64,000 bases of DNA. Origin: Toxorhynchites rutilus septentrionalis. Its lineage: Eukaryota > Arthropoda > Insecta > Diptera > Culicidae. A model generated the notes under the pieces. The model worked only from the letters and a program-made list of their open reading frames with translations, was not told the DNA's origin and ran no database searches. Made by a program: the position numbers and the translations under genes. The stretch lies in the NCBI RefSeq assembly GCF_029784135.1, contig NC_073746.1:71962042-72026041 (forward strand), written 5' to 3'. This document shows positions 46,461 through 57,429 of the stretch, one piece after another. Each line of letters opens with the position of its first letter. Position 1 is the first letter of the stretch.

Positions 46461-48086
46461 ATGTTTGTCTGGCAGTCTAGTTTTATGTGTTTAACAATTT
46501 GTTTGACTATAAGAAAATGTCGGGATGTGCAAAAAGTAGGGCAATATCAACTATTTATAGAGAAAGGTCGATACACGGCAACATTGAAACTATTCAGATA
46601 TTTGAAAAAACAGTGTCCTAGTACATGTAGTTTTTCGTGGCATAAATGGTTCTTGAATAATTCTAATGATCTCACTGAACATCATTTCGACAAGTTTCTC
46701 GACGAAAAAGGTATAAGGTACTACAAAGGTGGATTTCTTACGATAACGTTTTCATGTTTTCTTTGGAAAAAGATACAAAAAATTTAAAAATATATTTTCT
46801 CAGTGTTATTTTTAAATTTCTTTCAATGTCGAGGCTTTGAGTTTTTTTTTAATTTTTTTTTGAAAATTACAACAATTTCCTACATTTCCTACTTCGACCG
46901 AAATTTGGTAAGTCTTATAGTTTTTGATTTGTTTTAATATTTGTAAAAACTTAGGCTCTTTTCAAAAAGTATTTTCTATTTTTTTTAGATTTCATGTATG
47001 CAAAGCTGCTTTAACGGCCAATGTCTTTGCACCCACAATGAAATTCGTCAATTTGAGCAGATTAGCAAATTAGTTTTTAGCAATAACATGTACTGTCGAT
47101 TGCTCGCTATCTAGAACAACACTACAACACTGAACTTATTGAATATTCAAGTAGTTTCTCAGTATCTCTTAGCGAAATTACATCCTAAATGCTCGCAAAA
47201 ATATCGTTTCCAGAGAAACAATCCACGGATCATACTATGCAGAATTTTTCACAAAACGGCAACAGGAAATTCGAACATAATCGATTGCGTGGTGTCAGTG
47301 ACAGCAACCGATACGTAACAAATTTACCACCAATAAGTCCGAAAACGCCCATAAATTCACAAAGACCACTCCCCATTAAAAATTATAAAATTAAATAAAT
47401 AAAAAAAATCTTAATGAACTCTTAGCTCCAACACATGGTGTTGGCTGATCGCTGTTTAGAATTGAACTAAAAATTTAAGAGAGAGTGTTATATTATAGAG
47501 GATTGAAAGTTCTGCTGTTCATTCGCTTCGAGCCTTCAAAAAGACCGATTTGAAAATCTTAAGCTAAGTTCTCAGGCTTGAGAAAGGCCAGCTTGCTAGG
47601 TGGACTCCTGAATCGTAATTGCTGCTAAAAAATGAAACCACAGAGTGGAACAATTTATACTTCTGGCTCGTACAACGTGACATGTGCGGAATCGATTCTC
47701 AAATCAGTGAAGAGAAACAACAAACACATTCCATCGCACAGTCCCTTACTCTACCCACCAAACGCATATTTATTTGCACAGAATGCTTCCATTGAGCAGC
47801 ACAAACAATCAACATAGCAACTATATTCTTAAATAAACTCACAGCTTCAACACATGGTTTAACACACCTGATCGCTGTCTAGAGTGAAAATTAAAATAGG
47901 AGCCACGGATCCCAACAATGTACGAGAGGTATGATCCAACGGAGCAATTCCACGCCAAATCAACCGAAAACAGTCGATTCTGACGTGATCCTCTCCGATT
48001 TTTAAAATCTTGAACATTAGGTAATAGCTTCCTAAAAACACTGACTAATTTTAATTACGACTCCTTTTTCATAAGGTCATCTAGAA
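46461..48086. other. Non-coding stretch; an unrecognised 108-codon frame and a local repeat
   Basis: The plus frame 46461-46787 (QLFIEKGRYTATLKLFRYLKK...) has a protein-like composition but matches nothing I know. A segment like AGCT(C/T)CAACACATGGT...TGATCGCTGT(T/C)TAGA occurs at about 47425 and 47845, so parts are duplicated. No gene is supported. Confidence 0.4.
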
Positions 48087-48355
48087 TCATCAACAATCAT
48101 CATTGATTGAGATCAATTCACGATCGGAGGCCAGGACTCCCTCCATCCATACAAGCTCTGCTTGCAACAAGAAACATCGGACTGTTGTGCTATTAATAAC
48201 ACAACAATGATCATATCCACTGTCTCCGCTATTTGTACTAACTGAGCAATGGAACAGAAGGATTACTCTTACGCTTAAATGGCTACTGTATAATTTATCA
48301 TATGTATAGTAACATGTACACGATTAAATCCGGCTCTGTTACTGCAAACAAACTA
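48087..48355 (+). mobile_element. Degraded copy of SINE family A (body only)
   Basis: ACAATCATCA..GATTGAGATC, GAAACATCGGACTG, CAACAATGATCAT, ACTCTTACGC.TAAATGGCTACTGT and ACATGTACACGATTAAA match the body of the SINE at 10881-11372 in the same order. The tRNA-like head is missing or unrecognisable. Confidence 0.8.
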
Positions 48356-48918
48356 CATGAAAAACTTTATATAAAGTTTTATTCTAGGTATAACCATTCT
48401 CAAGAACTAACAAATTTTATATAACGAAATCAATGATTCTGGATACGCTCTTATAACAAATAAAACAAAATAAAACAGAAAAAAATATATCATATGACTG
48501 CTCTCTCCACCAGGGATAGCATAAAAAAATCTGTGTTTTTGATCTAAAAAAATCTTTTTATGTTATTTCTTTTCCAGAAAATCTGTATGTTAGCCCAAGC
48601 CCACATACATATTGTAGTGTGTAGTAAAACTTCAATATTTCATTGAGGTTTAATGCAAGTCAAGGTTACCGAGGTTACCTAGTTTGCATTAAGCTACGTG
48701 AATGCCCTTATTAGAACATATTCTGGAACACAAACTAAAATGTAATAATTGTTATAAATAAAAAGGATGGTATCAAGGTATCAATTAAAAAACTGTATAA
48801 CTGTCAGCAAATAGAAAAGGGATTTAATAAAAGGGCAGGTTCTGATAGACTTAATAATTAATTCTAATTAATCGGATGTTTTAATTTATATTTATACTTT
48901 TATTTGAACTTGTGATGT

Positions 48919-49070
48919 TCAACTGATCACGATTGCATTCATTGGTTCTGAAGATCTAAAGTAGTCTTTTCTCGCCCAGTTCACTTCAACGTAGATGACT
49001 TGTGGCTTCTTCAGTTGCTGTTCAAAATCTCCAAAGTCTGATCCTCCGGTCATAGATTTGATATATTGTT
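48919..49070 (-). CDS. Candidate terminal exon, function unknown
   Basis: On minus, an acceptor-like ATATTCACAG precedes 49070 and an uninterrupted frame of 50 codons runs to TGA at 48921-48919. It includes MTGGSDFGDFEQQLKK, PQVIYVEVNWARKDYF and SSEPMNAIVIS. Composition is protein-like and the frame is much better than its surroundings, but I recognise no family, and no upstream exon was found in the window. It could be a retrocopy fragment or chance. Confidence 0.25.
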
Positions 49071-49073
49071 CTG

Positions 49074-49890
49074 TGAATATATTAATCAAAAGGGTAAGAT
49101 AAAGGGATCTTGCTCCCTAATTTATCAGAGTTTATTCCGGTGTTTCAGTTTGTTCAGAAAAACTAAAATAGGTTTGGTCATCAAGTCGTTCAAATGATTT
49201 AAACTTCGTTACCCTGTTTGGCTTTGCATTGAAATTGGAAATTGGAAAACAGCTTTAGCTTGTTGAACCTTCCTAAGTTACGCTCCACGGTGCAAATCAG
49301 GGCGCAAAAAACGACGCAAAACTCGGTGCGATAATGGTGCTGACAACAAAATATTTGATCTGTGTTTCGGAGCCTGCTTATCCGCCAGAGAGCATGTGTA
49401 TACAAGGATTGAGAGCTCAACTGAGTACAAAAAACTGTTTACACATCAGCACCGCGTTGCATTCTGAAGACTGCCTCGAACCGCACCCAAAAGTGGCCAC
49501 AGGAACATCTGTCGTACAAGGCGAAAGATATATGGATGCCATCCAATACTGATCTAAATCCATTGGATCCCTCGTGAGGCGCGTCTTGTTTTTTGAAGAT
49601 TTTGTTCATGAAACAGCAACATAGATGTAACAGGGAATTTAGAAGTTTTGTTCCAACCGTATAAATTCTTTTAAGGAACGTTTGGATCTAAAGTTCTGGA
49701 ACGAAATGCTGAAAAAGTCGTGCATGCTGCATAAATTGGAAAAGGGTTGTTGAACCATAATAAAAAAAAGACGAATGATTTAAACTGAAATAATTTCACT
49801 GTAGGAAATAATCCGAGAAAAAATGTCTATCTGTTTTACTTTTACAGAACAAATAAAGTGTATCACTTTCACGGTGGCATCTTGTAATGT
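49074..49890. other. Non-coding stretch, no gene recognised
   Basis: Short frames on both strands (49199-49420 minus, 49334-49552 plus) overlap each other and match nothing. Confidence 0.4.
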
Positions 49891-50345
49891 AGAATACTAC
49901 CTTGATCAAAAAGTTCCCGGAATCACCACCCGTTTTTATTTTTATTTTTTTTTTGTAGGTTGGCACATCTGTCATTGACATTCTATAAAATTTGTAATGT
50001 GATAGTTTTACAATTCTAAAAGTTACGCTGTATTGAGTACATCTTCAATTGTACGTGCATCGATTTTGAATAATTTGCAAAATTTGCAAAATCAATCGTT
50101 ATTCGTGAACATTTGGCTGAAAACGAAACGAATACGATTCAGCCTGATTTGGCTCCCTACGAGTTTTTCCTATTCGAACGACTCAAGAAACCACGTATCT
50201 TTAAGGGTACCAAATCTCATCGGAATTTCTCCGAGAACCGTCCGCTCCAGAATGCATGCTAGAAGGAAACAATTGCAACTTAAGCTCCACCCTTATATGA
50301 AAAATGCACAGGACGAGAATATGTCGTATTTTCTATTCTAGTCTC
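49890..50345 (+). mobile_element. Mariner-family relic, mostly deleted
   Basis: The left end TACTACCTTGATCAAAAAGT is a mariner-type terminal repeat. The only coding remnant is near 50090-50230: VIREHLAENETN followed by QPDLAPYEFFLFERLKKP, the third-D block of mariner transposases (SPDLAPCDFFLF). The rest of the gene is gone and no right end was found. Confidence 0.65.
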
Positions 50346-51710
50346 ACTCCTGTCAGTGACAGACAACAGCTTTCCTTAAGGCTGAGAACAAGAACCGTCA
50401 CAAAATTAAGCTCAATTATGAATTATGATTATGTAGAGAATCATTGAGCTGAGCTATCCCACGAAGTCTAGTATTTATGTTGAACAATTTCCTAGTCCCA
50501 CATCAACAGTACCTTTATGTCAGCGATGGTTCGATGATAAAATATTTTTCCAATTGTACACCAGGTTGTTTTAAAATTTTTTACATTGCACTTGTCCAAA
50601 AGGTAACAACATTAATCTGAGCTTGTTGTTTTATCATTTTGGAGAACAGAACAAACAAAATTTTTCTGGCATCCTAAAAAAACGGAAGCTAACATCTTCT
50701 TGGTCGGCTTCTGGAACCTAACTCTCATAGGCTCTTTAACCTGCTATTTTGAGAACCCTAGAGCATCTGTGCAATCTTCTATCCTACTGCTGTGCACATC
50801 CCTCTAAACACACTCATTTAATGATCAATTATGCAAATGATTTATTTGTACGCGCGCAATGCGATATGGGTGTGTCACACGCTGCCGCCCCATCCATCAG
50901 GCCAGACTCCTGCTGAATTTTGCATTCAAACCCATTTTATAGACTGTTTTGGTCATTCCGGAGAAATACGGGACGCAAACGAGCGGACTACCAATTGGCC
51001 CAGTAGTGGAAGACCCCCTCCGGGTCACACTGCTCGTTCCACGCCTCTCCACCGGGGTAAGTGTTTGTACACGAGGCGTACTAATCCATATGCATGCAGT
51101 CTATAATTTCGTTTTGATTCCAGCTGTTTAGGAGCTGTCGTTTTCGTTCCGTGCTTGCACGCCATAGACAGACACACACACACACACTGGCTGACTCTGT
51201 CCGCCGATGACTCGCGTTTCGGGGACTTGATTGGCCGTCGCGGGTGTTTGAAGCACGCACGCCGTTCGGAATGGCCTTTTCCGCCCCCCCCTCAGCCCAG
51301 TGCAGAGTGGTACAAATTTTGTAATTTATATGCTATTCACGTCATTTCACTCAATTTGCATAATGCATTGATTGAGGCGGAGCCGGCAAGAGGTGCAGGT
51401 CACCGTCGTTAGATATACTAAATTGACAAATGAAGTTGATGGGTACAAACCGAGAACACCGCTGCGAGAGGCAGGAAGAGGCCGCGCGGGTTAAGAATGG
51501 ATGTCCGAGACGACGGTTCATTACTTGCACTCGGTTCTACGTGAATTGACAGATTGTTTAGCTTGATTAATGATTATGCTATTTCGAATGCAAATTGAGT
51601 AATCGATGTTCGTAGGTTCATAATATGGTTCATGGTGGTAATCGAAAAACTTAATTACATTTTGGATGACTAGAATGACTAGACTAATTTATGTATCACT
51701 TCTCTTCCAG
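50346..51710. other. Non-coding; GC-richer island from about 50750 upstream of the host exon
   Basis: 50346-50740 is AT-rich with no gene. 50750-51660 is single-copy-looking, with a short (AC)n at 51173-51186 and AT-rich motif clusters TTGCATAATGCATTGATTG (51356) and TTGATTAATGATTATGC (51562), which resemble homeodomain/POU sites. The last 20 bases form the polypyrimidine tract and acceptor (TTCTCTTCCAG) of the exon. Confidence 0.45.
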
Positions 51711-52715
51711 GTTTCACATCTGCAACGTCAGAACCAGCATCTACCACACCCTCTAGAATCCATCGATCTACACAACTTTCCGGTGACGCAACGAATACCC
51801 CAATCCCTGTCCGGGAAACATCCGAAACCGAAACCCTCCAACCTTGGCGACAATCCTCCCAGCATTCCGGGTGGCTACAACAACTACTACTCTTGCCACC
51901 AGCCGAAACCCGTTCCCAAACCGTTGGATTACCACAGACAGCTGGTGGACAATCATCACACCAGTCCAGCTGGGATACTCAAAAATAACACCAAAACGAG
52001 CGGCCACTCCAAACGGCGCCCGTTGATTTACGAACTGAAACAGTATGAGTATTACAACAACGGCACCTACAGCAGCAAGAAGCCTCCCCAACCTCAACCA
52101 CCAAGTGTCAAGAACACCAACTGTGAGCTACAGCAGCACTACGGTAGTCACAACTACAACATCAACTACAATCTGAATTTCACGAAAAATCAATACAACA
52201 TACTGATATCGCCACCAACGAGCACCGGTGCCCCCGGATTGGGTCCAGGCCACGTGCCATCATACGACGAGAACAATCATTTCGACAGCCATTATCAGTA
52301 CCAGCATCAGAACAACGTAAGGAACTATAAGAGCAACAATACAACTAGCACTAGCGCCACCAATCATCCCTACAGCAACCACAATCAGTATCCGAGCAAT
52401 CAGAATCATTATCACAACCATCATCATCATCAACAGCAGCAACAGCACCCGACCAAGTTCGCCTATTCGGACGAAAAGCCCCCGCTGACGGTGGGAGACA
52501 TCGGTGGACTGACGGACAACGGCGGCAAGATGCAGCGCGAGGAGATTATCATCGAACACAGTCAGCTGGTTGGAGACGGAAGTGGACCAGGCGCTGTCAT
52601 ACACCCCGCGGGGGGTCCTGCTGGACAGGACCCACGGACGGGACAGCAGCCACTACTACGCGGCGATAAAGGTGGCAAACTAACGGCCATCAACCGGTCG
52701 CATCATTTCACGCAG
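51711..52715 (+). CDS. Host coding exon, 335 codons, low-complexity protein of unknown identity
   Basis: The acceptor CACTTCTCTTCCAG ends at 51710 and the donor CAG|GTAAGT starts at 52716. The 1005 nt between are fully open in one frame and divisible by three (phase 0 at both ends). The peptide begins VSHLQRQNQHLPHP. It is rich in N, H, Y, Q, S and P, with an H/Q run (NHHHHQQQQQH) near residue 242, KRRPLIYELKQYEYYNN, SDEKPPLTVGDIGG and REEIIIEHSQLVG, ending NRSHHFTQ. No globular domain, signal peptide or membrane segment is visible; it looks like a disordered cytoplasmic or nuclear region. An ATG upstream at 51666 is in frame but lies in the intron side. I do not recognise the gene. Codon use and GC are clearly unlike the nearby transposons. 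Confidence 0.82.
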
Positions 52716-53190
52716 GTAAGTTCCACCCACCCACATCCACACGCAATCTGTGCAATCGATTTTTTCCCCGCGGCTCCCATCCGTGTGGATGGGTACATAG
52801 TAACGTATGTAATGCGTTGTTTGTGCTCTTTTTCACGTTGTTGTTGTTTTCTTATGTATGCAGTGACCCAATTTCCGACACGGAAGCGTGGGATGTTATG
52901 TATTACACTAGGTAGCGAACCATAGACACTTTTTTTTTCGTTTGATGGAACCAGTTTTGGAATTGAGATGCATTTGATGTCACGAATTGATGGTAGCAAC
53001 CATGGGTTTAGCACACGCCATATAAAAAAATTATCTTCGAACTGGAAGTGATAGATTCCGTAATAGAAATGTTTTCCTTGTAAAATCGACCATCTGTAGT
53101 CAACCAAAAAAAAAGAAGCATTCCGCAATATCAACAATCTTCAGTGATTTTTGAAAAGTTGTAAATCCGTGATGAATAAAGTCCTCTAGA
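52716..53190. other. Intron start downstream of the host exon
   Basis: Non-coding. Follows the GTAAGT donor; no further exon is recognised before the repeats begin at 53197. Confidence 0.5.
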
Positions 53191-53196
53191 TGGAAT

Positions 53197-53785
53197 CAAT
53201 GAGGTACATATGAGGTGGAGTAATAGGCAAAGTATTTTTGGATTGGTAAACAAATTATGGTATCGTCATTATTTTCATTCAATATGGTATGTACATGGAA
53301 GGAGTAAAACAATATTTAAATAACTCAAGGTTTCATGATGTAATGAGCCGAAATGCTCTCGAAATCTTGAAACAGATAGTTTTTTAATAGATGACAATTG
53401 TATTGTGACTTATTTCCATCATTAAAGGGATAAAAAAATAGAAAACAGCTGTTTTTTTAGTCCTCGGGAATAGCAGAATTTTCAATATTGCTTAATTGTA
53501 AACTATTTTCTCAAATCACATAATGAAAATATGCTTGTTTCTATGAAGGTGAGAAAGTGAAAAAGACACTCAATAATATCACCCTTATTCATCTTCTCCA
53601 ACATGATTCCATTAGAAATCAATGCAAACTGCCACATTATACTCATATTCAGCGGGAACTCCAAAAATATCTGTTTTTAATTGAAAACGATGTGAAAAGT
53701 AGCTATGGCAGCGCATGCTCTCACGCACACAACGCTCGTAAACTCTAGCATCTGTTCCACCTATAATTCCTGCTCCTGGAGATTA
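53197..53785. mobile_element. Second copy of the unnamed repeat at 1412-2113
   Basis: AATGAGGTACATATGAGGTGGAG, then GTATGTACATGGAAGGAG, TTTAATAGATGACAATTGTATTGTG and TATTCAGCGGGAACTC match the 1412-2113 insertion in order. The end is near CTCCTGGAGAT (compare TTTCCAGGACAT). No duplicated target is evident, so it is probably older. Confidence 0.65.
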
Positions 53786-55021
53786 AGTATACCGTCGATT
53801 CGGGGGGAAATTTTGTCAAAAACGGAAAAAATTTGATTAATTATTAAACAGGGGCTGTCCACATACCACGTGGACAGAAAAAATACGATTCTAGACACCC
53901 CCCTCCCCCTCCGTGGACAAGCGTGGACATTTATTATACCCCTCCCCTCTTTGTCCACGTGGACATTCCTATCTTTTTTTGGAGAAAAAATCGATTTTTT
54001 TTTCTTATTTGTAGTTTTTTTTGAGAAACCAAGAAATTTGTAGGGTTGTATCCGAACCATGACGAACCGTAGTTGCGAGATTGTGTTACTTGTTATGTTT
54101 CAGGGGTATAGCTTGCGATACGTTAAGGAGGAGGGAGGTCCAAAACCCATATTTTCTGGCGTTATGCAATTTGTGAACTATGCCATAATATCGATCTATT
54201 CACTATTCTTTTCTTTCTTCAATATTACCCGGTAAGTTATTTGTATCACTCTTCAGTTTCTTCCGAATTCTATTTATGTTGTCTACAGTCAGCTTGTGTG
54301 CATGAAAAAAAATAATGCTATAACTGTTCCTGATAATGCGTTGACATTCGGCATCTCGAAATTGTTTAGTCATTTCGTTATGAATTTACGAAAGGGTTTG
54401 CAGTTAATTGCTCTACTCTCGTTTGTGCGAAGCTCCCGTTTTACCAGCATCCCAAGATCAGAAATGTCGAAAATGAACTCAACTCATGATCATACTTTCT
54501 TGAAGCTTACGCTTGTCGAATGTTCACAAATGCTACAGTTAGTGTATTTGATAGTTCGACCAAATGGTTGTCGAGCTGTATTTATTGGAATTTATCGACT
54601 GATTGTTTGTAAGAAGCTCATAACAGGAACGTCAGACCTCATGTCTCCTCGACAATCTGGCAAGCAATTTTGGAGTTTAACAGGGATGTGCTGTTCCTGA
54701 CATAGAAGATGACCTTTTGCGGGTGAGGGCTGACTTTGGGAATAGATAACGGTTTATGTCGATTATCCCACGAATTTTCCATTCAAAATTGTTGTAAATT
54801 ATAAGACCTTTTCAGCGCCCATCACTATTTTTTACAAAAACGGCGTTTTTTAACGTTTATAGAACGAGTCGCATATAAAGATGTGATTCATTGAGTTTAT
54901 TTCCCATACGCCGTAGCAATTTGCTAGCTGCACCAGATACTCAGGGACGGTGGTTTTTGGATATTTGTAGTGAATCTGTTAATTGATCTGTCGTGTTATA
55001 TTATTCTTAATGGATCCTCAA

Positions 55022-55960
55022 TTTTTTTTTTTTTATCCAAAATATATATTTTTATTAAGGCTCATATGGCGTCAACCTGACGGGGCCGGGAGTTCAATAT
55101 TTCGACAATGTTTGCCTTATAACTATGTTAGTAATATGTAACCGATTACTCGCGGTTGGCTCGAGGTTAGTATTTTCGAGGTTAGTTAGTGTTTTCGAAA
55201 TTGTGATGTTGCTGTCTTCAATTATCTGTACCTGTGCCCGACACGGGATACTTCCTATTGGGATGCAGCTGACCATTAATCAGCAATGCCCCCCTAGTCT
55301 GTACCCCATATCTAGCGTGGTGCGTCTTCTCGAGGAATCCAGGATAGAATGGTCACTAGCCGGCGCAATCATCAGCTCGTGTAGAGTTGTCATGAGCGGT
55401 ACAACCTTTGGCTCTTGTTGAATCATCAGTGGACTGCACAACCTTTGGCCCGTGTATCTGTAAAGAGTGTGTGTATGTATTGCCGCGACTAAGTAAAAGT
55501 TTATAGATCGGATAGGAGGGATACGAAACAGGGACACAACGAAGCAAACATCATTAAACGTTGACATCGGCGTTTCTGAGGAACAGGTATAGATGAAGCA
55601 GAAGATCAGGATCACGGCTACCTAAGATATCCCGGACGGGGATATCCGATTGTCTGCCTTTTGCTCTCAGTGCTCTAGAGAGCTGGGAGCGAGCAGCATG
55701 GAACCGGATACACGACCAGACAATATGCTCGATGTCGTGGTAGCCATCGCCACAATCACAAAGATTGTTTGCTGCAAGCCCAATGCGATAGAGATGCGCG
55801 TTTAGGTTGTAGTGATTGGACATAAGCCGAGATATCACGCGAATGAAATCACGACCGACATTCAATCCCTTAAACCAAGCGTTCGTCGAAACCTTAAGGA
55901 TAATCGTGTGTAACCAACGACCGAACTCATCTTCACTCCACATGCATACTCGATTTGATT
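55022..55960 (-). mobile_element. 5'-truncated LINE (I/LOA-like), 3' end with poly-A
   Basis: On minus it ends in GGCTTAATAAAAA-type sequence (written TTTTTATTAAGGCTCAT on plus) and a run of As (55022-55035). It contains the C-terminal coding part at 55943-55554 and a 3' untranslated part of about 500 bp. 5' truncation at about 55960 is typical of LINE insertion. A target duplication was not resolved. Confidence 0.78.
55554..55943 (-). pseudogene. LINE C-terminal domain with Cys/His motif
   Basis: 129 codons: EFGRWLHTIILKVST...WFKGL...RDFIRVISRLMSNHY, then NLCDCGDGYHDIEHIVWSC, a CxC...H...C zinc-binding motif found at the C-terminus of I/LOA-group LINE ORF2 proteins, and VRDILGSRDPDLLLHLYLFL at the end. 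It is a tail of about a tenth of the full ORF2, cut off by 5' truncation rather than by stops. Confidence 0.75.
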
Positions 55961-56718
55961 GACATCAATGGCGGCACGAACTTTCCGATCAAACCCAGAA
56001 GAGTATTTCACAAATTACCACATTTCAATAGAGGGCAATAAAGAGCTGCTAGCAACCCTTCCTCAAAGATACGAGCCGTGCACCTTTTTTAAAAAAAATA
56101 GTTGTTCGTCTTTCAATTTTGCAAAACCTTGGAAGTTCTGAAAAGATAGAAACGAAGTGGTTTTTGTATCATGAACAGAAACTGGATCAAAGCCCGCATC
56201 TAAAAAAACAATGTCGACCATTTTTTATATTACAATACCATGCCTGTGATATTATCTTCATCCTGACGTAATAAATTATCCTTTACTAACAATGAAAATA
56301 AATCGATCGCTCACAATTTATGTGCATTAGTTTCAGCATATAGATTTCAATGAAAAAGTTCAAGAAGGGAAAAAAGAGAGAAGTATGGATGCCCGACCGG
56401 CACTCTCTGAGTCTCTTTACACAGTGCCAGTAACTGCTGTTTCGGTCGAATTTATTAGAAACGAGTGCGAGTCGGTTCTGAAGATTGCATTCTACCTACT
56501 TAAAAGTTTTTTTTTATGTTTTGACACGGGCCAATCACCACATACATGCATACAGATTAGACAAAATGTATTTAAAAAAAAGTGTCCACGTGGAAATTAT
56601 CTATACCCCCTCCCCCCTCATCGTGGACAAGCGTGAACATTTCGTGACCCCTACCCCCCCTAAAGTTGTCCACGTGGAATGTGGACAGCCCCACAATAAC
56701 ATAGTTATTTATTATACA

Positions 56719-56983
56719 CTAGCTGACCCGGCGAACTTCGCCCCACCAACAATTGAACTCTTCATTTAAATAATTTCACAACACTCAAGTCCCCACAGAA
56801 ATTATTTTTTTGTACGTGATCTATATTCGCGGTATATTTTCCGAATGGTTTTCATAACTTTTTTGGAATATAAACCTGACGCAGACTAAGACGCATCAAT
56901 CCTGATATGACTGTTATATCCGTTGCTCCCTTCTTGAGTTAAATCGTGAGGAACGGACACCAAATCATTTTTATTTATATAGA
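56719..56983 (-). mobile_element. 265-bp non-autonomous Helitron
   Basis: Read on minus it starts TCTATATAAATAAAAATGA at 56983 right after A, and ends GGCGAAGTTCGCCGGGTCAGCTAG at 56719 followed by T. GGCGAAGTTCGCC is a perfect short hairpin close to the 3' end. These are the Helitron criteria (A|T insertion, 5'-TC, hairpin, CTAG). It shares end motifs with the Helitron at 10672-11555. Confidence 0.85.
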
Positions 56984-57429
56984 TTGGAAGTAGTGAAAAT
57001 ATATCTCCTATTAAACGGTCCACAGCTTCCGAAAATATTAGCAATACATATTTGTCAACCTCGCCCATTCTCACCCCCATCGACGGTATATAATTTTCAA
57101 GCTACAAATTTTGAGATACTTATGCGATTATTCAAATAACATGAGATATTCATGCAAACAGTAGTTCTGATACTTATGAACAATCTTTTCCATCATACCA
57201 AAGTGTAACAATGGCTAAATTCTGTTGTTATGATTTTTGTCCCACATGTCTAAGCATTCAACGCACTGTTGTCTGTGTGGGTGACTACTTTGTTTGATAC
57301 TGAGTACCGTTATCTATTACTCATAGGAGCACCGTTTTGATTCGTGAACAGGTTCATTAGACATCAAGCTTCGTTTAGGAAAGGGATAAACTGATACTTG
57401 GTTGAGTATAATATAAGATTAGCATGGTT

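Larger units (their letters stand above)
53851..56692. mobile_element. DNA transposon with compound CACGTG-rich inverted repeats (class unresolved)
   Basis: The left end GGGGCTGTCCACATACCACG and the right end (reverse complement) GGGGCTGTCCACATTCCACG extend as inverted repeats for about 120 bp. Within each arm the palindromic motif TGTCCACGTGGACA and GTGGACAAGCGTG(G/A)ACATT recur, so each end can fold on itself. The flanks are ACA on both sides (53848-53850, 56693-56695). The interior has only poor frames (for example 54296-54700) that I cannot assign. A LINE tail was inserted at about 55022-55960. Confidence 0.7.

Noticed and set aside
46461..46787. 108-codon plus frame
   Set aside because: Protein-like but no family recognised, AT-rich and no splice or neighbouring exon evidence; kept only as a note in the regional entry.
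51666..51710. Upstream ATG as the true start of the 51711 exon gene
   Set aside because: The ATG lies inside a polypyrimidine/acceptor context (TTCTCTTCCAG); the splice reading is better, and the hydrophobic LIYVSLLFQ stretch would be a coincidence of the pyrimidine tract.
51768..52604. Minus-strand frames opposite the host exon
   Set aside because: Shadows of the plus-strand exon; hydrophobic runs arise from complementing N/H-rich codons.
54296..54700. 134-codon frame as transposase of the compound-repeat element
   Set aside because: No catalytic motif can be identified and it is interrupted relative to any longer frame; left unassigned.
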